A DNA stretch of 64,000 nucleotides from Halogranum gelatinilyticum (lineage in GTDB: Archaea; Halobacteriota; Halobacteria; Halobacteriales; Haloferacaceae), in NCBI RefSeq assembly GCF_900103715.1, contig NZ_FNHL01000001.1, positions 62,001 through 126,000 of the forward strand, given 5' to 3'. Position 1 is the first letter of the stretch. Every line of letters begins with the position of its first letter. Below, piece by piece: positions 8,454-20,358 of this stretch. A program made the position numbers and the translations under genes. The notes under the pieces are model-generated. The model had not been told where the DNA came from. It saw only the letters and a program-made list of their open reading frames with translations, and ran no database searches.

Positions 8454-9671
8454 TCACCCCGAGAAGAGGCTGTTGTGGACCGGCGCGAAGTCGGGTTCCT
8501 CGCCAGCGTCGTCGTCCTTTTCGGTGTCCGTCACCGCCCGGCCGCGAACGCCCGACTGCAGGAAGTCCCGCAGCGGCGGGCCGACGTTCTCGGGTTCGAC
8601 GAGGAAGGCGTCGTGGCCGTGGTCGGACTCGACGACGTGGTGGGCGACGGGGACGTCGTCAGTGCGGAAGGCCTCGGCGACGGATTCGGACTGGTCGGTC
8701 GTGAAATGCCAGTCGGCGGTAAAGGACATCAAGAGTGCCTCGCCCTCGAATGCCGCGAGCGCGGCGGCGTCGGACTCGTAGCCCTCCGAGAGGTCGTAGT
8801 CGTCCATCGCCCGCGTCAAGTAGAGATACGAGTTGGCGTCGAACCGCTCGACGAACTTCTCCGACTGGTAGTCGAGATACGACTCCACGTCGCGGTACGG
8901 GAAGAAGTCCGCCGCGGGGTCCGCGGGGAAGGCGTCGCGCACCATGTCGCGACCGGCCGACCGGCGGCCGAACTTCTGATCCATCGACTCCTTCGAGAGA
9001 TACATGACGTGGCCGATCTGTCGGGCGAGGCCCAGCCCGTCTTTCGGTTTCTCTCCAGTTCCGTAGTAGTCGCCACCCTGCCAGTCGGGGTCGGTCGTGA
9101 TGGCGCGGCGGGCGATGCCGTCGAGCGCGAGACACTGCGGGTCGAGGCGCGCGGCGGCGGCGACGGAGACGACGCGCTGGACGTCGTCGGGGTAGCGGAC
9201 GGCCCAGTCGAGCGCGTTCATCCCGCCGACGCTGCCGCCGACGACGGCGTGGAGTCGGCCCACGCCGAGATGGTCGAGCAGAGCACGCTGGGCGCGCGTC
9301 CAGTCACCGATGGTAACCGGCGGGAATCGCGTGCCGTAGGGTTCGCCGTCCGGCGCGTCGCTGGCTGGGCCGGAGGTACCGTAACACGACCCCGGCACGT
9401 TCGCGCAGACGACGTAGTACTCCGTGGTGTCGATGGCCTTGCCGGGACCGACGATGTCGGACCACCAGGCTCGCGCCTGTCCGGCCGTGCCCTGCGTCCG
9501 GTGGCTGGCGACGTTCTGGCTCCCGGTGAGCGCGTGGCAGACGAGGACGGCGTTCGACCCATTGAACTCGCCGTAGGCCTCGTAGGCGACTTCCAGTTCG
9601 TCGATGGATTCCCCGCACTCGAAGCGGAACTCACCCAACTCGGCGACGTCGGCGACGGCGTCGACCGGCAT
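8454..9671 (-). CDS. metX: Homoserine O-acetyltransferase
   Basis: MetX, about 405 residues, an alpha/beta hydrolase that acetylates homoserine from acetyl-CoA, the first step to methionine. The nucleophile elbow is [12 protein letters not shown] near residue 145. The Asp and His of the triad are seen in [13 protein letters not shown] and [10 protein letters not shown] near the C-terminus. The usual start region LGEFRFECG and [13 protein letters not shown] are intact. An in-frame GTG two codons upstream overlaps the stop codon of the preceding metY copy (GTGA), so the two genes are clearly translationally linked. The C-terminal tail of about 35 residues is longer than in many relatives. Confidence 0.96.
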   Translation of the reverse strand: MPVDAVADVAELGEFRFECGESIDELEVAYEAYGEFNGSNAVLVCHALTGSQNVASHRTQGTAGQARAWWSDIVGPGKAIDTTEYYVVCANVPGSCYGTSGPASDAPDGEPYGTRFPPVTIGDWTRAQRALLDHLGVGRLHAVVGGSVGGMNALDWAVRYPDDVQRVVSVAAAARLDPQCLALDGIARRAITTDPDWQGGDYYGTGEKPKDGLGLARQIGHVMYLSKESMDQKFGRRSAGRDMVRDAFPADPAADFFPYRDVESYLDYQSEKFVERFDANSYLYLTRAMDDYDLSEGYESDAAALAAFEGEALLMSFTADWHFTTDQSESVAEAFRTDDVPVAHHVVESDHGHDAFLVEPENVGPPLRDFLQSGVRGRAVTDTEKDDDAGEEPDFAPVHNSLFSG

Positions 9672-9673
9672 GG

Positions 9674-10954
9674 TCACTCCGTCGCCCGCTCGATGCCCCG
9701 AGCGAGGTCGTCGATGATGTCGTCTGCGTCTTCGATACCGACCGAGAGTCGAAGCATATCAGGCCGGACGCCGCCGGCACGCTGCTCCTCCTCGCTCAAC
9801 TGGGCGTGCGTCGTCGACGCCGGATGGATGATGAGGGTCTTCGCGTCGCCGATGTTGGCGAGGAAGGAGGCGAGTTCGACCTGCTCGCACAGCTGCTTCG
9901 AGGCCTCGAACCCGTCCGCGAGACCGAACGTAATCATACCACCGTAGCCGCCGTCCAGGTATTTAGAAGCGTTGTCGTGGGTCTGGTGGTCCTCGAAGCC
10001 GGGATAGAGCACCCAGCCGACCTCGTCGTGGTCGCGGAGGAACTCGGCGACTGTTCTTGCATTTTCGCAGTGTTGGCGCATCCGCAACGGAAGCGTCTCG
10101 ATGCCCTGCATCGTCACCCAGGCGTCGAACGGCGACTGCTGGTTCCCCAGCGAGCGGACGGCGCGCTGGCGGACGGTCATCGCGAAGGCCCGCTCGCCGA
10201 AGCGTTCGGTGAAGTCGATGCCGAAGGCGGGGTTCTCGCCCGAAATCTCGGGGTAGTCGGCCTCAGGATGGTCCCAGGGGAAGGTGCCGCCGTCGACGAC
10301 GACGCCGCCGAGGGTCGTCCCCGACCCGTGGAGCCACTTCGTCGTCGACTCCCAGACGATGTCCGCGCCGTGTTCGATGGGTCGGCAGAGCGCGGGCGTG
10401 CCGAAGGTGTTGTCGACGACGAGCGGGACGGCGTGCTCGTGGGCGATTTCGGCGACGCGCTCGAAGTCCGGCGTCACGAGCGACGGGTTGGCGATGGTCT
10501 CGACGTGGACGAACGCGGTGTCCTCGTCGATGGCTTTCTCGTACTGGTCGTAGTCGAGGGTCTCGACGACGCGCGTCTCGATGCCACGCCGCGAGGACAT
10601 CTTCGTGAAGTAGGTGGAGGTGCCGCCGTACATATCGGCGGATGCGACGATGTTGTCGCCGACAGATGCGAGAATGCTCGTCAGCGAGTCGAGCGCGCCC
10701 ATCCCGGCGGCGGTGGCGACGGCGTCGACGCCGCCCTCAAGCGAGGCGAGTCGCCCTTCGAGCATCCGGGTCGTCGGGTTCGAAATCCGCGAGTAGACGT
10801 CACCCTCCTCGTCGAGCGCGTACAGGGCAGCCGCGTGGTCGGCGTCGTCGAAGACGTACGACGACGTCTGATAGATGGGCGGGGCTCGCGCCCCTGTGGC
10901 GGGGTCCGGGTCCTGTCCGGCGTGGAGGCTCCGGGTGTGGAAGCCGCGAGTCAT
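9674..10954 (-). CDS. metY: O-acetylhomoserine sulfhydrylase family enzyme, copy 2
   Basis: A 426-residue paralog of the enzyme at 7.0-8.3 kb, first gene of the metY-metX operon. The PLP lysine is in [14 protein letters not shown]. It differs from copy 1 mostly in the middle (for example [20 protein letters not shown] against ERFGAAAFTYAGIARGLRDL). It is probably the sulfhydrylase that acts on the MetX product, because of the overlap with metX. A TATA box lies just upstream. Confidence 0.92.
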   Translation of the reverse strand: MTRGFHTRSLHAGQDPDPATGARAPPIYQTSSYVFDDADHAAALYALDEEGDVYSRISNPTTRMLEGRLASLEGGVDAVATAAGMGALDSLTSILASVGDNIVASADMYGGTSTYFTKMSSRRGIETRVVETLDYDQYEKAIDEDTAFVHVETIANPSLVTPDFERVAEIAHEHAVPLVVDNTFGTPALCRPIEHGADIVWESTTKWLHGSGTTLGGVVVDGGTFPWDHPEADYPEISGENPAFGIDFTERFGERAFAMTVRQRAVRSLGNQQSPFDAWVTMQGIETLPLRMRQHCENARTVAEFLRDHDEVGWVLYPGFEDHQTHDNASKYLDGGYGGMITFGLADGFEASKQLCEQVELASFLANIGDAKTLIIHPASTTHAQLSEEEQRAGGVRPDMLRLSVGIEDADDIIDDLARGIERATE

Positions 10955-10981
10955 GTACCAGACGCATATTTCTGAAGTGAC

Positions 10982-10989
10982 TTATAACC
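10982..10989 (-). promoter_or_regulatory. TATA box of metY-metX operon
   Basis: The minus strand reads GGTTATAAG, centred about 31 bases before the ATG. That gives a leader of about five bases. Confidence 0.6.
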
Positions 10990-11023
10990 CGTAGTTACGG
11001 CAACGGCTGCGGGTGGTCGTCAC

Positions 11024-11479
11024 TCAGTCGGAGAGCGTCGCCGACCCGTGCCACTCGGTCGCCCTGCCGTCCTCACCGACGAGATACGTCGCCTGCGAGG
11101 CTCCGTCGGCCTCGTCGCGTACTGTGGTGTTGCCCCCTTGTTCGTAGGTGGCCGTGTACCAGTAGGCGACCTGCACGTCGACGAGATAGTGCGTCGCGTT
11201 CGCGTCGACGACGGTCGCTTCGGTCGAAGCCGTACAGCAGCCGAGACCGTACTCGTCGTACTCGTCGAGACGGTCGCGAATTGCCGCGCGTTCGGCGTCG
11301 AGGGCGAGTGTCTGCACATCGTCTTCGGTAAGTTCGCTGGGCGTGGTCGGTGCGGCTGTCGTCGTCGAGACGTCGGTCGTCTGGGAACTCGTCTGGTCGG
11401 TCGGCGAGCCGACCGGGCCACCGAGACAGCCGCCGAGGACGACCGCGAGAACGAACAGCAGGAGGAGGGCGCGTCGCAT
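11024..11479 (-). CDS. Predicted secreted lipoprotein
   Basis: A 151-residue protein with a signal peptide (MRRALLLLFVLAVVLGGC) and a lipobox ending at Cys18. A Ser/Thr-rich stretch of about 30 residues follows, as in many haloarchaeal lipoproteins. The rest (about residues 50-151) is a small folded domain with adjacent cysteines (GLGCCTAS) and a beta-rich pattern YLVDVQVAYWYTATY. The function is unknown. It stands alone between the met operon and ligA. Confidence 0.75.
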   Translation of the reverse strand: MRRALLLLFVLAVVLGGCLGGPVGSPTDQTSSQTTDVSTTTAAPTTPSELTEDDVQTLALDAERAAIRDRLDEYDEYGLGCCTASTEATVVDANATHYLVDVQVAYWYTATYEQGGNTTVRDEADGASQATYLVGEDGRATEWHGSATLSD

Positions 11480-11507
11480 ACGACAGCTGTCAGTGAGTTC
11501 GGAATAA

Positions 11508-13655
<2,148 letters not shown>

Positions 13656-13684
13656 AAGCGGTTACCGAGCGGGCGTTCCGCCGA

Positions 13685-14509
13685 CTACAGATCAGCCCGT
13701 TCGAACTTCCAGAGGCCCAGAAGCGGCGGCAGGAGCAGCCAGCCGACGAGCATCGTCGCCGCCGCGACGTGCAGGTTCGCGCTCCCGCCAGTGAACAGCT
13801 GGCCGTTGAGGAACGCGCCGGAGACGATCTTGAACGACCCCGTCGGATTGAGGAGTCGGAGCAGTCGGAATATCTCCGGGCCGGTCAACGGTAGCCAGCC
13901 GGGGACGCCGCCGCTGAGTTGCAGGTAGATCTGGAGTGGGAACTGCACCGCGCCCCACAGCGGGACGAAGAGCAGGTAGAGACCCATCGCGCCCGCCATC
14001 GCGAGTCGCTGTGAGGCCATCGCGGCCGAGAAGCCGACGGCGATACCGACGAAGACGCAGCCGAGGAACGCCGTGAGCAGAGTGTAGCCGACGTAGGAGC
14101 CGACCGCGAAATTCAGCGGGCCGAGTGCCAAGAGCAGCGCCGGGAGGAGGAATCCGACGACGACCGGCAGCGCGATGGCTCCCGAGCGACCCAGTACCTT
14201 CCCGAACACGACGTCCGCGCGGGAGTGCGGCAGTGAGAGCAGCAGTTTCAGGCTCCCGCTGGCGCGCTCGCCGACGACGGCACTATAGGCCATGACGAGC
14301 GCGATGAGCGGGATCAGCGTCGTCGTCACGCCGTCCTTGACGACGATAGAGTTGAGGACGGCGTTGGAGCTGAACGTCCCGCCGCCCGCGGGTCGGACGA
14401 TGTAGACTGCCAGCGAGACGAGCAGCGTAAAGAGCGTCGTCAGCCCGAGGAGCCACCGCGAGCGGACGGCGTCCTCGAAGTCCTTGCGGGCGACGGCCTG
14501 CCAGCTCAT
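13685..14509 (-). CDS. ABC-2 type transporter permease
   Basis: A 274-residue membrane protein with about six helices, the typical length for an ABC-2 or NosY-like permease. The N-terminus (MSWQAVARKDFEDAVRSRWL) is a cytoplasmic amphipathic segment often seen in this family. A loop with VVGERASGSLKLLLSLPHSR is the family signature. The start codon overlaps the stop of the ATPase gene by four bases, so the pair forms one exporter. Substrate unknown. Confidence 0.88.
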   Translation of the reverse strand: MSWQAVARKDFEDAVRSRWLLGLTTLFTLLVSLAVYIVRPAGGGTFSSNAVLNSIVVKDGVTTTLIPLIALVMAYSAVVGERASGSLKLLLSLPHSRADVVFGKVLGRSGAIALPVVVGFLLPALLLALGPLNFAVGSYVGYTLLTAFLGCVFVGIAVGFSAAMASQRLAMAGAMGLYLLFVPLWGAVQFPLQIYLQLSGGVPGWLPLTGPEIFRLLRLLNPTGSFKIVSGAFLNGQLFTGGSANLHVAAATMLVGWLLLPPLLGLWKFERADL

Positions 14510-15450
14510 GCCGTCACCTCCTCTTCGTCTTCGGCGTCCGCGTCGACGCGGTCCTCCGTGTACGAGAGGAACAAGTCTTCGAGAGAGGCTTCGACGGTCT
14601 CGAAGTCCTTCACGGTCACACCGCGGTCTTCCAGCGTCGAGAGCACCTTGGTCTTCACACCGCCCTCACAGGAGACGGTGAGACTGCCGCCATCGCCCGA
14701 CGCGGAGACGACGCCGTCGAGTTCGCGGACGGCGTCGACGTCCTCGGTCGACGCGCTGTCGACCGTGATCTCCAGCGTCTCCTCGCCGCCTGCGGCCTCG
14801 CGGAGGCCTTCGATGCTGTCCTCGGCGACGAGCGACCCTTCGCGCATGATGCCGACGCGGTCACAGACCGCCTCGACCTGCCCGAGGACGTGGCTGGAGA
14901 AGAACACCGTCGCACCGCGGTCGGCCTCGGTGCGGACGATGTCACGCATCTCTTTTGCGCCCGCGGGGTCGAGTCCGGAGGAGGGCTCGTCGAGGATGAG
15001 CAGGTCCGGGTCGCCGACGAGCGCCATCCCGAGTGCGAGCCGCTGGCGCATCCCCTTCGAGTAGCCGCCCGCTTTCCGGTCGGCGGCGTCAGCGATACCG
15101 ACGCGTTCGAGGATAGCGTCGGGGTCGTCGTCGGCATCTTTCGAGTCGATGGCGAACTCGACGTGCTTGCGGCCGGTGAGGCGGTTGTAGACGTCGAACC
15201 CCTCCGGGAGGACGCCGGTCCGCTGGCGGACCGCCACGCTGTCTCGGCGGGCGTCGAGTCCGAGGACGGTCAGGTCGCCCTCGGTCGGCCCGACGAAGTC
15301 CAGGATCATGTTGATCGTCGTCGACTTCCCGGCCCCGTTGGGACCGAGAAAGCCGAACACCTCGCCCTCGGAGACCGTGAGGTCGAGGCCGTCGACGGCG
15401 GTGACGTCGCCGTAGCGTTTCGTCACGCCGGTGAGTTCGATAGCGGCCAT
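14506..15450 (-). CDS. ABC-2 type transporter ATP-binding protein
   Basis: A 314-residue ATPase that powers the permease encoded just downstream. Walker A is GPNGAGKST near residue 40, the signature motif is YSKGMRQRLALG, and Walker B is LLILDEPSSGLDP. The last 90 residues form the regulatory domain common in multidrug or CcmA-like exporters, with an acidic tail. An in-frame start seven codons upstream is rejected because the ATG before AAIELTGVTKRYG matches the family start. Confidence 0.92.
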   Translation of the reverse strand: MAAIELTGVTKRYGDVTAVDGLDLTVSEGEVFGFLGPNGAGKSTTINMILDFVGPTEGDLTVLGLDARRDSVAVRQRTGVLPEGFDVYNRLTGRKHVEFAIDSKDADDDPDAILERVGIADAADRKAGGYSKGMRQRLALGMALVGDPDLLILDEPSSGLDPAGAKEMRDIVRTEADRGATVFFSSHVLGQVEAVCDRVGIMREGSLVAEDSIEGLREAAGGEETLEITVDSASTEDVDAVRELDGVVSASGDGGSLTVSCEGGVKTKVLSTLEDRGVTVKDFETVEASLEDLFLSYTEDRVDADAEDEEEVTA

Positions 15451-15570
15451 GGATGCCGGTTGTCCCACCACCGCATAAAGAGTTTAGGTCTCTACAGAGC
15501 CAACAGATTGATAGCGTTCTACGGGCCGAGACGGTGGAAAACGGCTGCTGTCCGGTGGGTTGGTCGAGCG

Positions 15571-15840
15571 TTAGACCTCGTCGTCGGGGTCGTGCTGCTC
15601 GGCCATCCGGGCGGCCTCGGTGGCGTAGCGTTCGCGGTCCGCCTCGTCGGCGACGTCGTCGACGCGGTCGGGTTCGACGTCGATGGCCGCGGTGGCGGCC
15701 GAGCCGCGCTGGTGCATGATGGTCGCCGCGATCTCTTTCTGGAGCATCCCGTCACCCTCGGGCGTCGCGTAGACGAGGGTGATGAGGTTCCGGTCGTCGT
15801 AGCTGCGCTCCACGAGCCACAGGCGGACGGTGTCGGTCAT
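15571..15840 (-). CDS. Conserved haloarchaeal small protein
   Basis: An 89-residue acidic, soluble protein starting MTDTVRLWLVERSYDD. It has one strand-rich N-terminal half (NLITLVYATPEGDG) and a helical, charged C-terminal half (ADEADRERYATEAARMAEQH). No function is recognised. It lies alone between the ABC pair and the unusual intergenic block that follows. The ATG chosen avoids six extra residues read from an upstream in-frame start. Confidence 0.65.
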   Translation of the reverse strand: MTDTVRLWLVERSYDDRNLITLVYATPEGDGMLQKEIAATIMHQRGSAATAAIDVEPDRVDDVADEADRERYATEAARMAEQHDPDDEV

Positions 15841-16260
15841 GGGAAGGGGTTGGGGCATCGGGCACTTAGCGACGTTGATGCTGGGAGTCGAACGAACTGT
15901 TTTCTCAGTTGGGAATGACGAGTTTCAGAATACCTCGAAAGCCCACGCGTTCTCGGCTCGCGCGTCTGGCGAGACCTGCGGTCTCGCTGAGTCCCGTTCG
16001 CTCCGCTCACGAGACCCTCGCTGTGCTTATCGTCTCGTTTCACTCGGCTGCGGTGCTTGCATCGTCGTGCTTCGCCGAGAACGCGTCCCCTTTCAGTCCT
16101 CCCCGACAGCAACAGCCACGTCCTCCCCAGCCGACTCCTTCGCTCGTTGCACTCGCTCACTCGTCCCTCGCGTGCGTGTCTCGCGGCCGTCGCCGCGAAG
16201 CCACGCGCCACGCTGGCTGGTGCATCAGTCGAATCCGGTAGAAAGGTCAGCAGTCGCCGC
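15841..16260. other. Noncoding block of 420 bases with short inverted repeats
   Basis: No supported gene on either strand. From about 15.96 kb the sequence has CTC/GCT-rich words such as CTCGCTCAC and TTCGCTCGTTGCACTCGCTC, and small inverted repeats around 16.00 kb (GTCTCGC and GAGACC words). Third-position bias is lost in all frames. It resembles the repetitive intergenic filler found after haloarchaeal genes and may be the remains of a dispersed repeat. Confidence 0.5.
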
Positions 16261-17949
16261 TCAGTACGACGTCTCGCCGCGCAGTTCTTTGACGGTCGCG
16301 CTCAGTTCGTCGATGGCCGCGGTCCCGTCGTCCGTCGCGTCGACGATGTGGCCCGTCGCGTCCTCCGTCTCCTCGGCGCGCTCCTGGACGTTCTCGATGG
16401 TCGCGGTCAGTTCCTCGACCGTCGTCGCCTGGTCGTCGGTGGCCCGCGAGACCTCCGCGATGCCGTCGGCGGCCTCGTCGATGGAGGCCGCAATCTCCTC
16501 GAAGGCTTCGAGCACGTCGCCGATCTGCTCGCCCGCGTGGTCGATGCGCTGGTGGGACTCCTCGGCGGCGTCGACCGTCGAGTCCGTCTGCGCCTGGAGT
16601 TCCTCGATGCTCCTCGTGATCTGTTCGGTGTGGCTCCGCGTCTCGTCGGCGAGGTTCTTGACCTCCTCGGCGACGACCGCGAAGCCGTCGCCGTCCTCGC
16701 CCGCGCGGGCGGCCTCGATGTTGGCGTTCAGCGCGAGGAGGTTCGTCTGGTCGGCCACGTCCGAGATGACTTCGACGACGGATTCGATGTCGTCCATCCG
16801 GTCGCCGAGGTCGGTGACGCTGTCGACCAGCTCGTCGCCGATGTCGACGACTTCCTCGGTCGCCTCCCGGGCACCCTCGCTGGCGTCGAGGCCGTCGGTG
16901 GCGGCGTCACGTGCCTGCGTCGCCGCGGCGTCGACCTGATTGGCCGTGGCCGCGACCTCCTCCATGCTGGCACTGAACCGCTGCATCTCGCTGGCTCCCT
17001 CCGCGAGCAGGTCGTTCTGCTCCTCGACGTTGCGGGCGATCTGGTTTGCGGCCGTCGCGGTCCGTTCGACGGCCTGCGCGAGCGACTGGGTCTCGTCGTC
17101 AACGCGGATGGCGACGTCCTCGAACCCTTCGGCCATCCGGTTGAGTTCGTCGACGACGAGGAGCAGTGTGTCGTCGACGACGCGGCCGTCGGCGTCGTAG
17201 GAGGCCCGCGCGTCGAGATGGCCGTCGACCAGCGCGTGCAGCGTCTGTTGGACCTCGTCGACGAGTTCTTCGACGTCGCGGTGTCGCCGGACTTCGTCGG
17301 TCCGGTCGCGGACGGTCTGGACGACCGCGACGAGGTCGCCGTCCTCGTACAGCGGCATCGAGGTGTAGCGGAGATACCGGTCCTCGCCGGAGCGGTCGGT
17401 CAGCGTCTCCTCGTCGACGAACAGCGGCGCGCCGCCCTCGTCGTAGGCGGCCGAGGTGCCAGCCTCGCGGTCGACGCCGAACCGCCGGTCGGCCGACTCG
17501 GGTGCTTCGAGCACCTTCTGCGCGAGCGTCCGCGTGCCGCCCCGTTCGGAGTAGAAGACCCGACTGGCGTCCGTCGAGCCGAGCGCGTCGGCTGCGGAGA
17601 CGCCCGTCAACTGTTCCATGTCGTAGTTCCAGGCGACGACCGCGCCGTCGACGTCGAGCATGAAGACCGGCATCCCGACGCTGTCGAGGAGAATCTCGTC
17701 GTCGACGTCGAAGTCGGCGGCGGTCTCGGCGTCCGGGTCGCCAGCGGCCGCGGCGTCGTCGGGGAACTCGAAGCCGCTCTCGGCGGCCGCCGTCGCGTCG
17801 TCGGTGGCGGAGTTGGCGGTAGCAGAGCCGTCGGACGAAGAGCCGCCTGCGGGCTCAGAGACGGTGACGCCACCGTCGGTCATCGAGGCTGTCGTCGGGT
17901 CACGCAACCCGAGTCGGGAGAACAACTGGCGGACCGATTCGCGGAGCAT
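16261..17949 (-). CDS. Soluble methyl-accepting transducer with PAS domain
   Basis: A 562-residue chemotaxis or phototaxis transducer without a membrane helix, so probably cytoplasmic. After an acidic N-terminus a PAS domain spans about residues 85-215 ([23 protein letters not shown] at its start). The C-terminal half is a long coiled coil with the highly conserved hairpin tip [18 protein letters not shown], and glutamate-rich flanks that could be methylated. It should signal through CheW to CheA; no che genes are nearby. The PAS ligand is unknown. A TATA-like box 26-29 bases upstream suggests a leaderless mRNA. Confidence 0.92.
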   Translation of the reverse strand: MLRESVRQLFSRLGLRDPTTASMTDGGVTVSEPAGGSSSDGSATANSATDDATAAAESGFEFPDDAAAAGDPDAETAADFDVDDEILLDSVGMPVFMLDVDGAVVAWNYDMEQLTGVSAADALGSTDASRVFYSERGGTRTLAQKVLEAPESADRRFGVDREAGTSAAYDEGGAPLFVDEETLTDRSGEDRYLRYTSMPLYEDGDLVAVVQTVRDRTDEVRRHRDVEELVDEVQQTLHALVDGHLDARASYDADGRVVDDTLLLVVDELNRMAEGFEDVAIRVDDETQSLAQAVERTATAANQIARNVEEQNDLLAEGASEMQRFSASMEEVAATANQVDAAATQARDAATDGLDASEGAREATEEVVDIGDELVDSVTDLGDRMDDIESVVEVISDVADQTNLLALNANIEAARAGEDGDGFAVVAEEVKNLADETRSHTEQITRSIEELQAQTDSTVDAAEESHQRIDHAGEQIGDVLEAFEEIAASIDEAADGIAEVSRATDDQATTVEELTATIENVQERAEETEDATGHIVDATDDGTAAIDELSATVKELRGETSY

Positions 17950-17974
17950 GTTGCCGTATCGATGCGACCCGACC

Positions 17975-17981
17975 CTTAACC
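17975..17981 (-). promoter_or_regulatory. TATA box of the transducer gene
   Basis: The minus strand reads GGTTAAG, centred about 29 bases before the ATG. Confidence 0.45.
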
Positions 17982-18063
17982 TTTCGCGGCAAATTTCAGT
18001 GCTGATAATCGCAGGCAGGCGAGGACGTCAGCCTCAAGCGTCCGCGGACACAACTGTGCACAG

Positions 18064-19800
18064 ATGGACGTCAGCGAGGTCCGCGCCCGTGCGAGCGAGT
18101 TCCCCCGAGACCCCGGTGTTTACCAGTTCCACGAGGGCGATACCGTCCTCTACGTCGGCAAGGCCGTCGACCTCCGAAGTCGGGTCCGCTCCTACGCCGA
18201 CCCCCGCAGCGACCGCATCCGCCGGATGGTCGCCCGCGCCGACCGGCTGGACTTCGCCGTCACCGACACCGAGACGCAGGCACTGCTGCTCGAAGCGAAC
18301 CTCATCAAACGCCACCAGCCGCGCTACAACGTCCGGCTGAAGGACGACAAGTCCTACCCGCTGGTCCAGCTCACCGCCCACCCCGTTCCCCGCATCGAAG
18401 TCACCCGCGACCCCGACGAGGCCGCGACGGTCTTCGGGCCGTTCACCGACAAGGGACGCGTCGAAGTCGTCGTCAAGGCGATTAGGGAAACCTACGGCCT
18501 GCGGGGCTGTTCGGACCACAAGTACGCGAACCGCGACCGACCCTGTCTGGACTACGAGATGGGTCTCTGCACTGCGCCCTGCACGGGCGAGATTACGGAG
18601 GCCAGCTACGGGGAGGACGTCGAGAGCGCGGTGCGGTTCTTCGAGGGCGAGACGGGCGTGCTCTCGGACCCGCTCCGCCGGGAGATGGAGGCGGCCGCGC
18701 AGGCCCAAGAGTTCGAGCGCGCCGCCAATTTGCGCGACCGACTCGACGTCGTGGAATCCTTCCACGGCGGCGGTGGCGAGGCCGTCGCCTCCCAGTCCGG
18801 CGAGCGCGCCGTCGACGTCTTGGGGGCCGCCGTCGAGGGCGAGAAGGCCACCGTCGCCCGCCTCCACAGCGAGCGCGGCCAGCTCGTCGACCGCTCGCGC
18901 CACCGCCTCGACGCACCCGAGGGCAGCGAGGAGGGCGTCGCCGAGGTCTTGGCCGCCTTCGTCGCACAGTACTACGCCGAACGCGAGTTGCCCGACGCGC
19001 TTCTCCTCTCGGAACGCCCCGACGACGAGGAACTCCTGGCGTGGCTCGACAGCGAGGGCGTCGCGGTGCGGGTGCCCGGTGCGGGCCGGGAGGCCAAGCT
19101 GGTCGAGTTGGCACTCAAGAACGCCCGTCGCGGTCCCGCCCGCGGCGACGAACTCGGCGCGCTCTCCGACGCGCTCGGACTGCCCCGCATCGAACGCATC
19201 GAGGGCTTCGACGTGAGCCACGCCCAAGGGAAGTCCGTCGTCGGCAGCGACGTCTGTTTCGTCGGCGGGTCCGCAGAAAAGTCCGGCTACCGCAGAAAGA
19301 AACTCACCGAGCGTAACGACGACTACGCCAATATGCGCGAGCTGATTCGGTGGCGGGCCGAGCGCGCGGTCTCGGGGCGCGACGACCGACCCGACCCGGA
19401 CCTGCTTCTCATCGACGGGGGCGACGGCCAACTCGCCGCGGCACAGGACGCCCTCGACGAGGTCGGCTGGGACGTGCCCGCCATCGCGCTGGCGAAGGAC
19501 GAGGAGCTCGTCATCACCGACTCACGGGTCTACGACTGGCCCAAGGACGCGCCCCATCTCCACGTCCTCCAGCGTGTCCGCGACGAGGCCCACCGCTTCG
19601 CGGTCCAGTACCACCAGACCCTCCGCGACGACGTGAAGACCGTCCTTGACGACGTACCCGGCGTCGGTCCCGAGACCCGAAAACGGCTGCTCCGACGGTT
19701 CGGCAGCGTCGACGGCGTGCGAGGGGCGTCGGTCGATGACCTCCGGGACGTCGAGGGCGTCGGCGAGAAGACGGCCGAGGCACTCAAGTCGCGGCTGTAG
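18064..19800 (+). CDS. uvrC: UvrC, nucleotide excision repair nuclease subunit
   Basis: UvrC of 578 residues, which makes both cuts around a DNA lesion with UvrB. The N-terminal GIY-YIG domain ([18 protein letters not shown], residues 17-34) makes the 3' cut. A UvrB-binding coiled coil follows near residue 205 ([20 protein letters not shown]). The RNase-H-like nuclease domain begins around residue 375 with [19 protein letters not shown], and two helix-hairpin-helix motifs end the protein ([33 protein letters not shown]). The partner uvrB is in the same window, 39 kb away, and is not co-transcribed. Confidence 0.97.
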   Translation: MDVSEVRARASEFPRDPGVYQFHEGDTVLYVGKAVDLRSRVRSYADPRSDRIRRMVARADRLDFAVTDTETQALLLEANLIKRHQPRYNVRLKDDKSYPLVQLTAHPVPRIEVTRDPDEAATVFGPFTDKGRVEVVVKAIRETYGLRGCSDHKYANRDRPCLDYEMGLCTAPCTGEITEASYGEDVESAVRFFEGETGVLSDPLRREMEAAAQAQEFERAANLRDRLDVVESFHGGGGEAVASQSGERAVDVLGAAVEGEKATVARLHSERGQLVDRSRHRLDAPEGSEEGVAEVLAAFVAQYYAERELPDALLLSERPDDEELLAWLDSEGVAVRVPGAGREAKLVELALKNARRGPARGDELGALSDALGLPRIERIEGFDVSHAQGKSVVGSDVCFVGGSAEKSGYRRKKLTERNDDYANMRELIRWRAERAVSGRDDRPDPDLLLIDGGDGQLAAAQDALDEVGWDVPAIALAKDEELVITDSRVYDWPKDAPHLHVLQRVRDEAHRFAVQYHQTLRDDVKTVLDDVPGVGPETRKRLLRRFGSVDGVRGASVDDLRDVEGVGEKTAEALKSRL

Positions 19801-19839
19801 GCGAACGGTTTATTCCGCCACCACGAGTTTGCAAAGCCG

Positions 19840-20091
19840 ATGCCCTCCACCGAACCCACCGAAGACGAGATACGCGCTATCGCCCGCGACGAGATCCGGC
19901 GGAGCGTCCGGTCGGTACTGACCTCGCTCGGCTATCTCGTCGCGGCGGTCCTGCTCGTTATCCTCGGAATCAACGCCGCCTCGCTCGCCCTGTTCGCGAT
20001 CGGACCGCTGCGGTACGTCGGCGTCGTCTCGCTCGCACTCGTGGCCCTCGGGACCGCGTTTCTCGTCTCGGATCTGTGGCCGTCCCGCTGA
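19840..20091 (+). CDS. Small membrane protein, paralog A
   Basis: An 83-residue protein with an acidic amphipathic N-terminus (EDEIRAIARDEIRRSVRSVL) and two hydrophobic helices (about residues 30-48 and 55-77). It is clearly related to the next gene in the N-terminal 35 residues, so the pair arose by duplication. A TATA-like GTTTATT lies 30 bases before the ATG. Function unknown. Confidence 0.65.
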   Translation: MPSTEPTEDEIRAIARDEIRRSVRSVLTSLGYLVAAVLLVILGINAASLALFAIGPLRYVGVVSLALVALGTAFLVSDLWPSR

Positions 20092-20130
20092 GCGACGCGC
20101 TTTTCACCTGTCTCCGCGTTGTCGACTCCG

Positions 20131-20358
20131 ATGCCCTCCAGCGACCTGTCGGACGACGAACTGCGCGACATCGTACGCGAGGAGTCACAGCGAGCGGTTC
20201 GCTCGGAACTCAAGAGCTACGGCTACGGCGTCGTCGGTCTCGTGGTCGGCTTCGTCGGCCTCCCGCTCGTCCTCGGAGCGGTCTTCACTGGGAACTCGGT
20301 CTTGGTCGGCGTCGCCGTCCTCGCCGTCGCCGTGCTCACCGCATTTCTGCTGTGGTAG
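20131..20358 (+). CDS. Small membrane protein, paralog B
   Basis: A 75-residue protein with the same design as the preceding gene: an N-terminal helix DDELRDIVREESQRAVRSEL followed by two membrane helices. The ATG was chosen over a TTG four codons upstream because a TATA-like GCTTTTC is centred 28 bases before it. The last 23 bases overlap the end of the convergent CPBP gene. Function unknown. Confidence 0.62.
   Translation: MPSSDLSDDELRDIVREESQRAVRSELKSYGYGVVGLVVGFVGLPLVLGAVFTGNSVLVGVAVLAVAVLTAFLLW

Noticed and set aside
15880-15925. tRNA-like sequence (GGGAGTCGAACGAACT)
   Set aside because: Only a T-loop-like word is present; no acceptor or anticodon stem can be formed around it.
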